A DNA stretch of 64,000 bases from Gemmatimonadaceae bacterium (GTDB lineage Bacteria > Gemmatimonadota > Gemmatimonadetes > Gemmatimonadales > Gemmatimonadaceae): NCBI GenBank assembly GCA_040882285.1, contig JBBEBQ010000019.1, forward strand, positions 23,374-87,373, in the 5' to 3' direction. Numbering within the stretch: the first letter of the stretch is position 1; each line of letters begins with the position of its first letter. The notes below the pieces were generated by a model. It had not been told where the DNA came from and searched no databases. It worked only from the letters and a program-made list of their open reading frames with translations. Below are positions 8,915 to 17,565 of the stretch, one piece after another. A program made the position numbers and the translations under genes.

Positions 8915-9964
8915 ATGGATGCGGTCGCGCTCGGCACGGCGGGACCGGGACCGGTGTCTGTCTCCCAGATGCTCCTGCTGTGGCGCGCGCGGATTCTCGG
9001 CGTGCCGCTGCTGTGGAAGCTGTTCGGGGCCAACGCGATCATCGTCCTGGGGACCGCGGCCACCGCGATAGCCACGCACGTGGGACAGCCCGGGATGTGG
9101 ATCGCGCTGAGCGCCGCGCTGCTGGTGACGTTCGTCGTGAACGGCGCGTTGGTGTATCTGGCGCTGCGCCCGCTGGCCGCGCTGGAGGAAGCGGCGGGCA
9201 GGGTGTCGCGCGGCGAGCGGAACGTGCGCGTGGCGCGGTCGCCGCTGGCCGACCGGGACATGACGCGCGTCGGCGAGACGATCAACCGGCTGGTCGACCG
9301 GCTCACGGCCGACCGCTACCACATGCGCAAGCTGGCGTCCCAGGTGATAACCGCGGGCGAAGAGGAGCGCGCGCGCATCGCGCGGCGGTTGCAGGACTCC
9401 GCGGCGCAGACGCTGGCCGCGCTGTCGCTCCAGGCCTCGTCGGCGCTGCGCGATTGCACCGACGCGGACCTGAGGAAGCGCCTCGAGCTGATACACGACC
9501 TTACGGTCGACGCGCTCGAGGAGATCAGAGCGCTGGCACAGGCCGTGTATCCCAGAGTGCTGGACGACCTCGGGCTGCCCGCCGCCCTCCAGTGGCTGGC
9601 GCGTCGCGCGCGGACGGACCAGGTGGAGGTTTCCGCACAGCTGGGCGATCCAATCAAACTTTCCCGGGAGGTTGAAGCCGTGCTTTACCAGGTTGCTAGC
9701 GAAGGGCTGTCGAACGCGCTTCGCCACGGCAAGCCGACGCGCGTCACACTCTCTCTGACTCCCAATGGTGACCGGGTTACGTTACGGGTCATGGACAACG
9801 GTGACGGATTCGATACGGGCGGCATCGCGCACGGGGTGGACGGCTTCGGCCTGTTCACCATGGAGGAGCGCGTATCGCTGGTGGATGGGAGCTTCACCGT
9901 GGAGAGCGCGCCCGGCAAGGGCACGCGCCTGACGGTGACCGTGCCAATGGCCGGGGACGCATGA
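8852..9964 (+). CDS. NarX/DegS-type sensor kinase homologue with Gln in place of the phospho-acceptor His
   Basis: About 370 residues. Possible starts are TTG 8843 or ATG 8852, 8873, 8894 and 8915; 8852 is shown, but 8915 has an AGAGGA upstream and removes the repeat peptide. Two membrane helices (near WKLFGANAIIVLGTAATAIA and WIALSAALLVTFVVNGALVY) enclose a very short outer loop, followed by a HAMP-like segment. The HisKA_3 box reads ARIARRLQDSAAQTL, where the family has ELHD; the codon at 9392-9394 is CAG. The ATPase domain looks intact: EGLSNALRHG, DNGDGFD and GFGLFTMEER. It overlaps the response regulator by 4 bp, so the pair is one unit. It may be a pseudokinase or act on the regulator in another way. 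Confidence 0.88.
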   Translation: MARGLRPMARGLRPMARGLRPMDAVALGTAGPGPVSVSQMLLLWRARILGVPLLWKLFGANAIIVLGTAATAIATHVGQPGMWIALSAALLVTFVVNGALVYLALRPLAALEEAAGRVSRGERNVRVARSPLADRDMTRVGETINRLVDRLTADRYHMRKLASQVITAGEEERARIARRLQDSAAQTLAALSLQASSALRDCTDADLRKRLELIHDLTVDALEEIRALAQAVYPRVLDDLGLPAALQWLARRARTDQVEVSAQLGDPIKLSREVEAVLYQVASEGLSNALRHGKPTRVTLSLTPNGDRVTLRVMDNGDGFDTGGIAHGVDGFGLFTMEERVSLVDGSFTVESAPGKGTRLTVTVPMAGDA

Positions 9965-10635
9965 TGGACGTCATTCGCGTAGTTCTCGCCGACGATCACA
10001 TGGTCGTCCGGGCCGGTCTCAAAGCGGTGCTGTCCGGCGCGCGGGACATCGACGTGGTGGGTGAAGCGTCGAACGGCAAGGAGGCCCTCGCGCTCGCCGA
10101 CCGGCTGCACCCGCACGTCGTGGTGATGGACCTCTCGATGGCCGAGATGGACGGACTGACGGCGACGCGCGAGCTGGTGACGCGGTCCGACCCGCCGAAA
10201 GTGCTCGTTCTCACGATGCACGGCGAAGAGGAGTATCTGGTCCAGGTGCTCGAGGCCGGAGCCTCGGGCTATCTCGTGAAGAACGCGGCGGACCGCGAGC
10301 TGGTGGACGCGATTCGCGCCGTTGCGCGCGGCGACATGTACGTGCAGCCGTCCGCGGGGCGTATTCTCGCGCGCGGGATCAAGAAGGACGAGAAGACGCT
10401 CGACGATCGCGCGCGCTTCGAGAAGCTCACCGAGCGCGAGCGGGACGTGCTACAGCTCGTGGCGCACGGGTACACCGCGCCGGAGATCGGGGAGAAGCTG
10501 TTCATCAGCCCGAAGACCGTGGACACGTACAAGCAGCGCATTGGCGAGAAACTCGGGCTGACGCACCGGTCGGACTACGTGCAGTTCGCGCTCAAGCTCG
10601 GGCTGCTGAAGTTTCAGGCCGGCGCGACCTCGTAG
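9961..10635 (+). CDS. NarL/FixJ-family response regulator
   Basis: 224 residues. The receiver domain has the acidic pair Asp11/Asp12, the phospho-acceptor Asp57 (VVVMDLSM), the Thr of LTMHG and the Lys of YLVKNA. The C-terminal LuxR helix-turn-helix has LTERERDVLQLVAHGYTAPEIGEKL in family position and SPKTVDTYKQRI. It is a cytoplasmic DNA-binding regulator whose ATG overlaps the stop of the atypical kinase. All phosphorylation residues are present, so it could be activated by another kinase. Its 3' end overlaps the convergent PAS kinase gene by 22 bp. Confidence 0.93.
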   Translation: MMDVIRVVLADDHMVVRAGLKAVLSGARDIDVVGEASNGKEALALADRLHPHVVVMDLSMAEMDGLTATRELVTRSDPPKVLVLTMHGEEEYLVQVLEAGASGYLVKNAADRELVDAIRAVARGDMYVQPSAGRILARGIKKDEKTLDDRARFEKLTERERDVLQLVAHGYTAPEIGEKLFISPKTVDTYKQRIGEKLGLTHRSDYVQFALKLGLLKFQAGATS

Positions 10636-11807
10636 ATCGGCAGACTGAAGCGAAACACGCTGCCGCCCTCCGGGCCCGACGCCGCCCACAGCCGTCCGCC
10701 GTGAGCCTCCACGATGCCTTTCGCGATGACGAGCCCGAGCCCGGAGCCGCCGCTGGTCTGACGCTTCGCCTGCCAGCGCCTGTCGGCGAGGCTGTCCATC
10801 TGCTCGCGCGGTAGCCCCGGCCCCGTGTCGCTCACGGCCACCACGAGCTCCGCGGGCTCCCGCTCGACCGAGATCGTGACGGTGCCGCCCGGCGGCGTGA
10901 ACTTGATCGCGTTGCCGGCGATGTTCGAGATCACCTGATGAATCCGGCTCGCGTCCACGCTCACAAGCGGCAGCTCGGGGCTGGGCTCGCGGCGTAGCGC
11001 TACGGACTTCTCTTCGGCGATCGGCGACAGGACCTCGGTGGCCGCGTCGATGATCTCTTCCAGGTCCTCCGGGGCCGCGTGAATGCGGAGCGACCCGGCT
11101 TCGATGTGCGACACGTCCAGCAGATCCTGAATCAGCCGGTCGGCCTGCTCGGCCGCGCGCCGGATTATCTCCGCCGAATCGTACACCTGGTCGCCACCGT
11201 CTCGCTCCGCATCGTTGCGCGCAGATCGCACGAGCGCGGCGGCGAGCATCTTGATCGCGTTCACCGGATTTCTGAGATCGTGCGACACGACGGCGATCGT
11301 CTGGTCGCGCGCGAGGACGGCCTGCTTCGCCTCGTCGTACAGCGCCTGCAGCAGGTCCGCGGCGCGCCGCTGCTCCGATACGTCCCGCAGCACGACGTTG
11401 TACACGACGGAGCCGGCGATGGTGTGCTTGGAGATCGACGCTTCAGCGGGGAACTCCTCGCCATTCTTTCGCAGTCCCGAGATGGAGCGCCGATGCGCCA
11501 TACGCCGCGCGCGATCGTGTCCGGCGCCGAAATCCCGCACTTGGCCGCGATGGTCGGCGCGATACCGCTCCGGCAGCAGCACGTCCAGTGGCCGGCCGAT
11601 AGCTTCCGCGGCGGCGTAGCCGAAGATCTGCTCGGCCCCTTCGTTGAACAGGATGATCGTCTGCGTTTCGTCGACGGAGATGATCGCGTCGGCCGCGATG
11701 CCGACGATCCCCTCGAAGCGCGCCTCCGCGGCGCGGAGCTCCTGCTCGAGCCTCTCGACCGATGGCGCGGCGCGCCCGCGGGCGGCGCTCCTGTACGTGT
11801 CTGTCAC
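10614..11807 (-). CDS. PAS-domain sensor histidine kinase (soluble)
   Basis: 397 residues with no membrane segment. Order: short coiled coil (about 15-35), PAS domain (about 30-150, with FNEGAEQIFGYAAAEAIGRPL), HisKA with a normal H-box (VVSHDLRNPVNAI), and HATPase (NIAGNAIKFTPPGG, SDTGPGLP, GGSGLGLVIAKGIVEAHGG). It is a complete cytoplasmic kinase with an unknown signal; PAS domains commonly sense redox state or small ligands. It converges with the NarL-type regulator, overlapping it by 22 bp. It is 75 bp downstream of the TolB-like lipoprotein on the same strand, a gap holding a GC palindrome (CGGCGCC twice). Confidence 0.92.
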   Translation of the reverse strand: MTDTYRSAARGRAAPSVERLEQELRAAEARFEGIVGIAADAIISVDETQTIILFNEGAEQIFGYAAAEAIGRPLDVLLPERYRADHRGQVRDFGAGHDRARRMAHRRSISGLRKNGEEFPAEASISKHTIAGSVVYNVVLRDVSEQRRAADLLQALYDEAKQAVLARDQTIAVVSHDLRNPVNAIKMLAAALVRSARNDAERDGGDQVYDSAEIIRRAAEQADRLIQDLLDVSHIEAGSLRIHAAPEDLEEIIDAATEVLSPIAEEKSVALRREPSPELPLVSVDASRIHQVISNIAGNAIKFTPPGGTVTISVEREPAELVVAVSDTGPGLPREQMDSLADRRWQAKRQTSGGSGLGLVIAKGIVEAHGGRLWAASGPEGGSVFRFSLPIYEVAPA

Positions 11808-11882
11808 TTCAGAAAGCTGGACACGGGGCGGCGCCGGCGCGAGGTGTCGGCGCCGATTCGCGCTCGGCCCGGATCCTTCAGC

Positions 11883-12779
11883 CTATTTCCAATCGGCAAC
11901 GAGGTCCGCCGCCGGATGGTTCGTGATGTTCACGCGGCCTCCTCCGTCGCTCGCGCGCATGGTGAAGATGTCGCCGTTGCCGCCCTCGCTCATCGTGAGC
12001 GCGATGCGCTGGCCATCCGGAGACCAGACGGGCTTGGAAGGAAAGCGTTCATAACCCACCAAAAAAACGGGATTGGCGCCCGGCGTCGGCACGCTGACCG
12101 ATCGGTAAATGCCGCCGTACGGCCACTCACCGTACTCGTATACGAGGTTCTTGCTGTCCGGCGCCCACGAGTAGCTGTGAATGCCGCCGACGGACTGGGT
12201 GGGAACGCGGATGCGATCGCTGCCGTCGGGTGCCACGGTGAAGATCCACGACCAGCCGAGCGGGCTGCCGAGGAAGGCGATTCGCTGGCCGTCCGGGGAC
12301 CAGCGCGGGAGCGAGTCGGCCCACTCGTTGTCGGTGAGCTGCACGACGTTCGACCCGTCGGCGTTCATCACGAAGATCTTGCTGCGCGTGCCCGTGGTGG
12401 CGTACGCGATTCTGCTTCCGTCGGGCGACCAGCTCGGCGAGCTCTCCAGGACGTCGTTCGTCGTCAGGCGCTTCACGCCCGACCCGTCGGAGTTCATCAT
12501 GAAGATCTCGTACGTCGGCGACCCGTTCACACCCGGGGATCGGTTGCTGATGAACATGATCCTCCGCCCGTCCGGCGACCATTGCGGCGCGAAGTCGACC
12601 GCGCCGTTGCGCGTGAGCCGGATCGGATCACCGCCGTTGGCGTGCATCGTGTAGATCTCGACGTTGCCGTCCCGATCGCTGGTGAACAGCACGGCCTGAC
12701 CGCGCTGGACCGGCGCGGTGGGCTCGCTGACACATGCCGCGACGACGGCAAGTGTGAAGACTGCCGCGAGAATGCGCAC
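11883..12779 (-). CDS. TolB-like WD40/PD40 beta-propeller lipoprotein
   Basis: 298 residues. A signal peptide ends in the lipobox VVAAC. About six PD40 blades follow, each with the WSPDG(R/S/Q)RIxF motif preceded by a DGS/ANGGD-type turn (for example QWSPDGRRIMFIS, SWSPDGSRIAYAT, RWSPDGQRIAFLG). This is a surface or periplasmic propeller related to the C-terminal domain of TolB, but without the TolB N-terminal domain, so it is not tolB itself. Binding partner unknown. It lies upstream of and co-directional with the PAS kinase. Confidence 0.85.
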   Translation of the reverse strand: MRILAAVFTLAVVAACVSEPTAPVQRGQAVLFTSDRDGNVEIYTMHANGGDPIRLTRNGAVDFAPQWSPDGRRIMFISNRSPGVNGSPTYEIFMMNSDGSGVKRLTTNDVLESSPSWSPDGSRIAYATTGTRSKIFVMNADGSNVVQLTDNEWADSLPRWSPDGQRIAFLGSPLGWSWIFTVAPDGSDRIRVPTQSVGGIHSYSWAPDSKNLVYEYGEWPYGGIYRSVSVPTPGANPVFLVGYERFPSKPVWSPDGQRIALTMSEGGNGDIFTMRASDGGGRVNITNHPAADLVADWK

Positions 12780-13170
12780 GCTCAGCTCGCCGGCGTCTGA
12801 CTACCGATCGCGATCAGGTGCCCGCTGTGAAGCAGGGAATCACGAACACGGTGTGGGGTCATGGCGCGCGGGCTGAAGAGTGAGCGGAGCACGATCGTCG
12901 CATTGCATACACTATCTGCCCCCGGCGGGAAGGTGACAATGAGAAATGTCGCCGGGTGGCGGCGGCCTTTTTGGGGGCTAAAGGCGCCGTCCATCAATAA
13001 CGTGACGCGGCGGGGGAAAATGTGGAAAACTCCGCCCTTTAGTAAAAGGTGAACAAAACGGCCGATCCCTTGAAATTTCATATGGTTGAATCGCGTCGAG
13101 CAGCATATATTCGGCTCCAGTTTTCCCCAAACCTCTGGCGTTATACACCAGCGGAGAGAGAGTCTTGACC
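12780..13170. other. Divergent intergenic region upstream of ftsZ
   Basis: About 390 bp between the divergent TolB-like gene and ftsZ, with lower GC than its surroundings. It contains a small hairpin (CCTTT-AGTA-AAAGG, 13036-13049) and several TTGAA/TATATT-like motifs near 13070-13111, none with a convincing 17-bp spacing. A 99-codon minus-strand frame here shows no protein-like features. It probably carries promoters in both directions, but none can be placed confidently. Confidence 0.5.
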
Positions 13171-14397
13171 ATGGTATTCGAGTTCGACGAGAGCGAGTCG
13201 CAGGCCGCGCGCATGAAAGTGGTCGGCGTCGGGGGTGGCGGAGGGAACGCCGTCAACCGGATGATCGACGAGCATCTCCAGGGCGTGGAATTCATATCGG
13301 TGAACACCGACGCGCAGGCGCTCCTGAACTCGAAGTCCGACGTCAAGATCCAGATCGGGAAGAAGCTGACGCGCGGACTCGGCGCCGGCGCCCGTCCCGA
13401 GATCGGACGCCAGGCAGTCGAGGAGAGCAGGGACGACGTCTCCCGCTCGCTGCAGAACGCCGATCTCGTGTTCGTCACCTGCGGCATGGGCGGCGGCACC
13501 GGGACCGGTGCCGCGCCGATCGTGTGCGAGCTCGCCCGCGAGGCGGGATCGCTCACGGTGGGAATCGTGACGCGCCCGTTCCTCTTCGAGGGACGCAAGC
13601 GCATGCGGCAGGCCGAGCTCGGCATCGCCGAGATGCGAAAGTACGTGGACACGATGGTCGTCGTCCCGAACGAGCGGCTGCTCGCGGTGGTCGGCAAGGG
13701 GATCCCGTTCCAGGACGCGCTCAAGAAGGCCGACGAGGTCCTGCTGCACGCCACGCAGGGCATCTCCTCGCTCATCAGCGTCACCGGTCTGGTGAACGTC
13801 GACTTCGCCGACGTGCGCACGGTCATGCAGGAGGGCGGCTCCGCTCTGATGGGCACCGGGATCGGTCGGGGGGACAACCGCGCGACCGAGGCCGCCCAGC
13901 AGGCCATCGCCAGTCCGCTGCTCGACAACGTCTCCATCGCCGGCGCCACGGGAGTTCTGCTCAACATCACCGGCGGTCCGGACATGACGCTGGGCGAGGT
14001 CTATCAGATCAGCGAGATCATCCACGACGCGGCCGGGTCGGACGCCGAGATCATCTTCGGAGCGGTCCACGAGCCGGCCATGGGCGGGGAAATTCGCGTA
14101 ACGGTCATTGCGACCGGCTTCGACAGCGCTAATAATAGTGCCGTCCCGGGACGGGTCATTTCCCACGGACAGGGGAAGGGCTCGCCCGTCATTCCGTTCC
14201 CCGCGCAGCGTCAGGCCGGCATTGCGCGCGTCACCCGGGGCATTCAACAGGTTGGTACGGGGACAGACGGGTTGCGCCGAGTGACCCAGGCGCCCTCAGC
14301 GTCGTCCTTGACGGACAAGCAGCACAAGCAGGAAGTGCAGGATCAGGATCTCGCCGACATGGAGATCCCGACCTTCATTCGGAGACAAATGGATTGA
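13171..14397 (+). CDS. ftsZ: Cell division protein FtsZ
   Basis: 408 residues; the GTPase that forms the division ring. The N-terminal motif [15 protein letters not shown], the tubulin signature GGGTGTG (residues 107-113) and NTDAQAL are intact. The T7-loop region reads NVDFADV and the C-terminal membrane-adaptor peptide is [11 protein letters not shown]. The ATG at 13171 is chosen; an in-frame TTG at 13165 sits closer to the purine-rich GGAGAGAGAG stretch and is possible. The gene is followed by an M23 peptidase whose TTG start overlaps the stop. ftsA and ftsQ are not within the preceding 13 kb. Confidence 0.97.
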   Translation: MVFEFDESESQAARMKVVGVGGGGGNAVNRMIDEHLQGVEFISVNTDAQALLNSKSDVKIQIGKKLTRGLGAGARPEIGRQAVEESRDDVSRSLQNADLVFVTCGMGGGTGTGAAPIVCELAREAGSLTVGIVTRPFLFEGRKRMRQAELGIAEMRKYVDTMVVVPNERLLAVVGKGIPFQDALKKADEVLLHATQGISSLISVTGLVNVDFADVRTVMQEGGSALMGTGIGRGDNRATEAAQQAIASPLLDNVSIAGATGVLLNITGGPDMTLGEVYQISEIIHDAAGSDAEIIFGAVHEPAMGGEIRVTVIATGFDSANNSAVPGRVISHGQGKGSPVIPFPAQRQAGIARVTRGIQQVGTGTDGLRRVTQAPSASSLTDKQHKQEVQDQDLADMEIPTFIRRQMD

Positions 14398-15467
14398 GGT
14401 TGTCATGGGCGCGCTCCATCGCCTACACGGTGGTCGGAGCGCTGGCGATCGGAGCTTTGAGACTTACACCGCCGGTACCTGCTGCAAGGGCCGGCGAACT
14501 GCTCTCTGCGCGCGAGATCGACCCGATTCGCGTGCTGGACAAGAAGCGCACGACGGTTCCGGTCGCGCCATACGTGTACGACCCCATCGTGAGTCCGGTC
14601 CTTGTCGTGGCGTCGAGCGCGGTGATAGTCGACACGATAGCCGTGACCGGCACCATCAGGTCCAGCCTGTACTCCGCGCTGGACCAGTTCTCCGACGCTC
14701 TTCTCCCGAAGGGCCAGCGGCTGCGGCTGGCGTGGCTCCTCGCCGACATCTACGAGTACCGCGTGGACATGAGCCGGGACCTGCAGGTGGGCGACAAGTT
14801 CGGCGTCGTGGTGGAACGCGTGCAGGAGCCGACCGGTGGCGTGCACGTGAACAAGATCCTCGGCGCGACGATGCAGCTCTCCGGCAAGGAGATCCAGGCG
14901 ATCCACTTCCGCAGCAACGTCGCCGGCGGCGAGTGGTTCGACGCCGAAGGCAAGTCGCTGCGCGCCGCGTTCCTCCGCGCGCCGCTCAATTTCCGGCGGA
15001 TCTCGAGCGTGTTCGGCATGCGCAAGCATCCGGTGCTCGGCCGGTGGCGCGCGCACAAAGGCACCGATTACGCCGCGGCGTCGGGTACGCCGGTCCGCGC
15101 GATCGGCGACGGCGTCGTGATCTTTGCCGGCCGCAAGGGCGGGTACGGCAACGTGATCGACATCCGCCATCGCAACGGTTACGTGAGCCGCTATGCCCAT
15201 CTCCGCGGATTTGCAAACGGCGTGGGCCGCGGGAAGCGCGTCGGGATCGGGAACACGATCGGCTACGTTGGGATGACCGGCCTCGCGAGCGGGCCGCACC
15301 TGCACTTCGAGGTGCTCGTGAGCGGCGTGCAAAAGAACCCCCGCGTCGCGCTGCAGATGCGCGGCGGGGATCCGATCGGGTCGTCGGAGCGCGGGACGTT
15401 TCTGCAGCAGCGGAACAGGGCGCTGGCGTTCCTGAGAGACTTTTCCTCCGCCAGCACAGGAGAGTAG
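14394..15467 (+). CDS. M23-family peptidoglycan endopeptidase (MepM-like)
   Basis: 357 residues. An N-terminal hydrophobic segment ([14 protein letters not shown]) is a signal or anchor. The LytM/M23 domain fills the C-terminal half, with [20 protein letters not shown] and HLHFEV giving the zinc ligands (H-x3-D and H-x-H). It likely cuts peptide cross-links in the cell wall. It starts with TTG, overlapping the ftsZ stop (TTGA); a second TTG lies two codons in. Coupling to ftsZ suggests a role at septation, which is inference. No degraded catalytic residue is seen, so it is probably active rather than an EnvC-type activator. Confidence 0.88.
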   Translation: MRLSWARSIAYTVVGALAIGALRLTPPVPAARAGELLSAREIDPIRVLDKKRTTVPVAPYVYDPIVSPVLVVASSAVIVDTIAVTGTIRSSLYSALDQFSDALLPKGQRLRLAWLLADIYEYRVDMSRDLQVGDKFGVVVERVQEPTGGVHVNKILGATMQLSGKEIQAIHFRSNVAGGEWFDAEGKSLRAAFLRAPLNFRRISSVFGMRKHPVLGRWRAHKGTDYAAASGTPVRAIGDGVVIFAGRKGGYGNVIDIRHRNGYVSRYAHLRGFANGVGRGKRVGIGNTIGYVGMTGLASGPHLHFEVLVSGVQKNPRVALQMRGGDPIGSSERGTFLQQRNRALAFLRDFSSASTGE

Positions 15468-15478
15468 ATCCCGGATTG

Positions 15479-15620
15479 AACGGCGGGGCGCGGTGTGCGT
15501 TTCCCGTTCTTCCGTCTTGGGTAAGGCCGTGAACGGCGGCTGGAACACCGGTTCGATCCCACCGCAGTCTACCTCCTAACGGACGCACGCATTAACGGTT
15601 CACGCACTACGCGCTCCGTT
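15479..15620. repeat. Palindromic intergenic element A (homologous to element B at 22.2 kb)
   Basis: Imperfect arms lie at 15479-15500 and 15602-15620 (AACGG...GTGCGT against ACGCAC...CCGTT). The reverse complement of 15557-15613 aligns with 22158-22212 over about 55 bp, sharing GTGCGT, ACCGTT, CCGTTAGGA and GCGGTGGG. The right arm runs into TTTTTT (15619-15624), so the transcript could also act as a terminator for ftsZ and the peptidase. Confidence 0.75.
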
Positions 15621-15704
15621 TTTTCCTTCCGTCAGCGTTTCCCCGACAACAGCCCGCCCCAATCTCTGACAGCGGACATCCCGCCGTGGGGGTACTTTTC
15701 GCCC

Positions 15705-16061
15705 ATGGATTCCATCCGCCGGTTGGGTGCGCTTGTCATGAGTGTGCTGGTGCTCCAGCTCTCGCTGGCGGCCGGGCTATCCGCGTGTGACGAGCCCACC
15801 GCCATCGCTGAGACGGCGCACGCCGGGATGTCGATGCCGGCGGAATCGGAATCCTGCTCCGGCGAGGCCCCCGGAACCGACTGCGCTCCATCCGACCACG
15901 GCGCCTGCCAGGCGGTGATGTCGTGCATGGTCGCCGTGTTCCAGCCGGCGATGCAGTCGCAGCTGACGGTCGCAGTCACACGCGACGTCGCTCCCACTGA
16001 TCCGGCTGCGCTGTTTCAGACCCGCAGCACCGTCCCGGAACTTCCCCCTCCTCGCGCCTAG
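15705..16061 (+). CDS. Small secreted Met/Cys/His-containing protein heading the copper efflux operon
   Basis: 118 residues with a signal peptide (hydrophobic LGALVMSVLVLQLSLAAGL, then SAC). The mature part is short and carries Cys, Met and His in patterns such as HAGMSMPAESESC, DCAPSDHGACQAVMSC and VFQP. No known domain is recognised. The SAC sequence might be a lipobox. Its place directly before cusC-, cusB- and cusA-like genes suggests periplasmic copper or silver binding; that is inference. The spacing of 97 bp to the next gene allows co-transcription. Confidence 0.6.
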   Translation: MDSIRRLGALVMSVLVLQLSLAAGLSACDEPTAIAETAHAGMSMPAESESCSGEAPGTDCAPSDHGACQAVMSCMVAVFQPAMQSQLTVAVTRDVAPTDPAALFQTRSTVPELPPPRA

Positions 16062-16158
16062 GCTCACTCGCATCTAGCAGTGAGCGGCGCCGCGGAATTT
16101 CCGCGCGCAGCTGACCCGACATCACGCTGGTCAACACAGGATCCGGAAGGGAGAGGGT

Positions 16159-17565
16159 TTGTCCATCACATTCAGCAGGAAAGAACGCGTACGCCGCCCG
16201 TGCGCCGCACGGCCGTCGATCGGACGGTGGCTGCTGGCCGCCGGCATGCTCGCGCTCATTGCCATGCCCGCGCGCGCGGCCGCCCAGGAGCACATGCGCC
16301 TCGGCGAGCTGTACGAAGCAGCCAGGCGGTCCAACCCGGGCGTGGCCGCGGCGCGCGCGCGCGCGGACGCGGCCCGATCGCGCGTGTCGAGCGCACGGCT
16401 CCCCGCGGATCCGGAGCTGGAGCTGGCGTTCATGAACCGTGAGCTGCCGGGGCTCGCGCCGATGCCGGGCGTCGGCATGACCCAGCTCAGCGTCATGCAA
16501 ATGCTCCCGGTCGCGGGCCAGCTCGGCCTCAAGGGGCGTATCGCACGGTCCCAGGCGACCGCAGCCGCGGAGCTCGCGGGCGAAGCGGAGTGGGAGGTGC
16601 GAGCCGCGGTCGCGATGGCGTTCTACGACCTGTACGCGGCCGACCGGCAGATCGCGGTGACCCGCGAGTCGCTCCGGCTCCTGGAAGACATTAGGAAGAC
16701 CGCCGAATCGATGTACCGCGTTGGCGAGGGCAGGCAGGCCGACGTGCTGCGCGCGCAGGTTCAGATCGCGCGCGAGGCGGAAGACACGCTTCGCATGGTC
16801 GCGATGCGCGATGCCATGGCCGCGAGGATCGAAGCGCTGCTGGGCGAGCCCGGCGCGGAAGGCGCGGACGGCGGGGACGATCGCGGTCCGCTCCGCATCC
16901 GCTCGCCGATCTTGCCGCTGTTCCCGCGGTCCATTCCGCCGCTCGACTCGCTGCAGCAGCGCGCGCTCGCGGGCCGCAGGATGCTAAAGGCGGGAGAGGC
17001 CGAGGTTGCCGCGGGCGCGGCGTCGCTGCGGCTCGCGAAGCGCGAGATCTGGCCCGACCTGCGGATCGGCGTGGCGTACGCGCAAGGCCCGGCACTCGCC
17101 GCGATGGACGAGCCCTCGCGCAGCCAACGCATGGGGAGCCTGATGCTCGGCGCGAGCGTGCCGATCTTCGCCCGCGGCCGCCAGCTCGCGATGCGTGAGG
17201 AGGCCGCGGCGATGGAGCGGATGGCGCTGCTCGACCTGGCCGACATGCGCGCGGACACGCGCGCGCGCGTCGCCGCGGCGCACGCGGATCTCCAGCGCGC
17301 CCGCAGTCTCCAGCGACTGTACCGCGGGACCATTCTCCCCCAGGCGAGCGCAACCGTGCAATCCTCGCTCGCCGCGTACCGCGTGGGCAGCGTGGATTTC
17401 ATGACGCTGCTCGACGCCCAGATGCTGGTCACCAACTACCGCCGCGATCTCGTCATGCTCGAAGCCGAAGAAGGGAAGGCATGGGCCGAGCTGGAGATGC
17501 TGCTGAGCGGCGAGCTTCTCGATCCTGATTCGACTGCTCCTACGCAGTCACGCGGAGGCGTGTGA
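16159..17565 (+). CDS. Outer-membrane efflux channel, TolC/CusC family
   Basis: 468 residues with a signal peptide (LLAAGMLALIAMPARAAAQ). Two outer-membrane-efflux repeats follow: RRSNPGVAAARARADAARS starts the first helical hairpin, and AAAHADLQRARSLQRLYRG with YRVGSVDFMTLLDAQ ends the second. It forms the exit duct of the tripartite RND pump. The start is TTG at 16159 after a GGAAGGGAGAGG purine-rich stretch. The stop overlaps the start region of the adaptor gene. A run of methionines (APMPGVGMTQLSVMQM) is consistent with soft-metal transport. Confidence 0.88.
   Translation: MSITFSRKERVRRPCAARPSIGRWLLAAGMLALIAMPARAAAQEHMRLGELYEAARRSNPGVAAARARADAARSRVSSARLPADPELELAFMNRELPGLAPMPGVGMTQLSVMQMLPVAGQLGLKGRIARSQATAAAELAGEAEWEVRAAVAMAFYDLYAADRQIAVTRESLRLLEDIRKTAESMYRVGEGRQADVLRAQVQIAREAEDTLRMVAMRDAMAARIEALLGEPGAEGADGGDDRGPLRIRSPILPLFPRSIPPLDSLQQRALAGRRMLKAGEAEVAAGAASLRLAKREIWPDLRIGVAYAQGPALAAMDEPSRSQRMGSLMLGASVPIFARGRQLAMREEAAAMERMALLDLADMRADTRARVAAAHADLQRARSLQRLYRGTILPQASATVQSSLAAYRVGSVDFMTLLDAQMLVTNYRRDLVMLEAEEGKAWAELEMLLSGELLDPDSTAPTQSRGGV

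Noticed and set aside
12782..13081. Small minus-strand ORF of 99 codons before ftsZ
   Set aside because: No signal peptide, motif or Shine-Dalgarno; composition fits an intergenic region.
15541..15570. tRNA-like T-loop motif GGTTCGATCCC in element A
   Set aside because: No matching T-stem, anticodon arm or acceptor stem can be folded around it; it is part of the palindromic repeat core.
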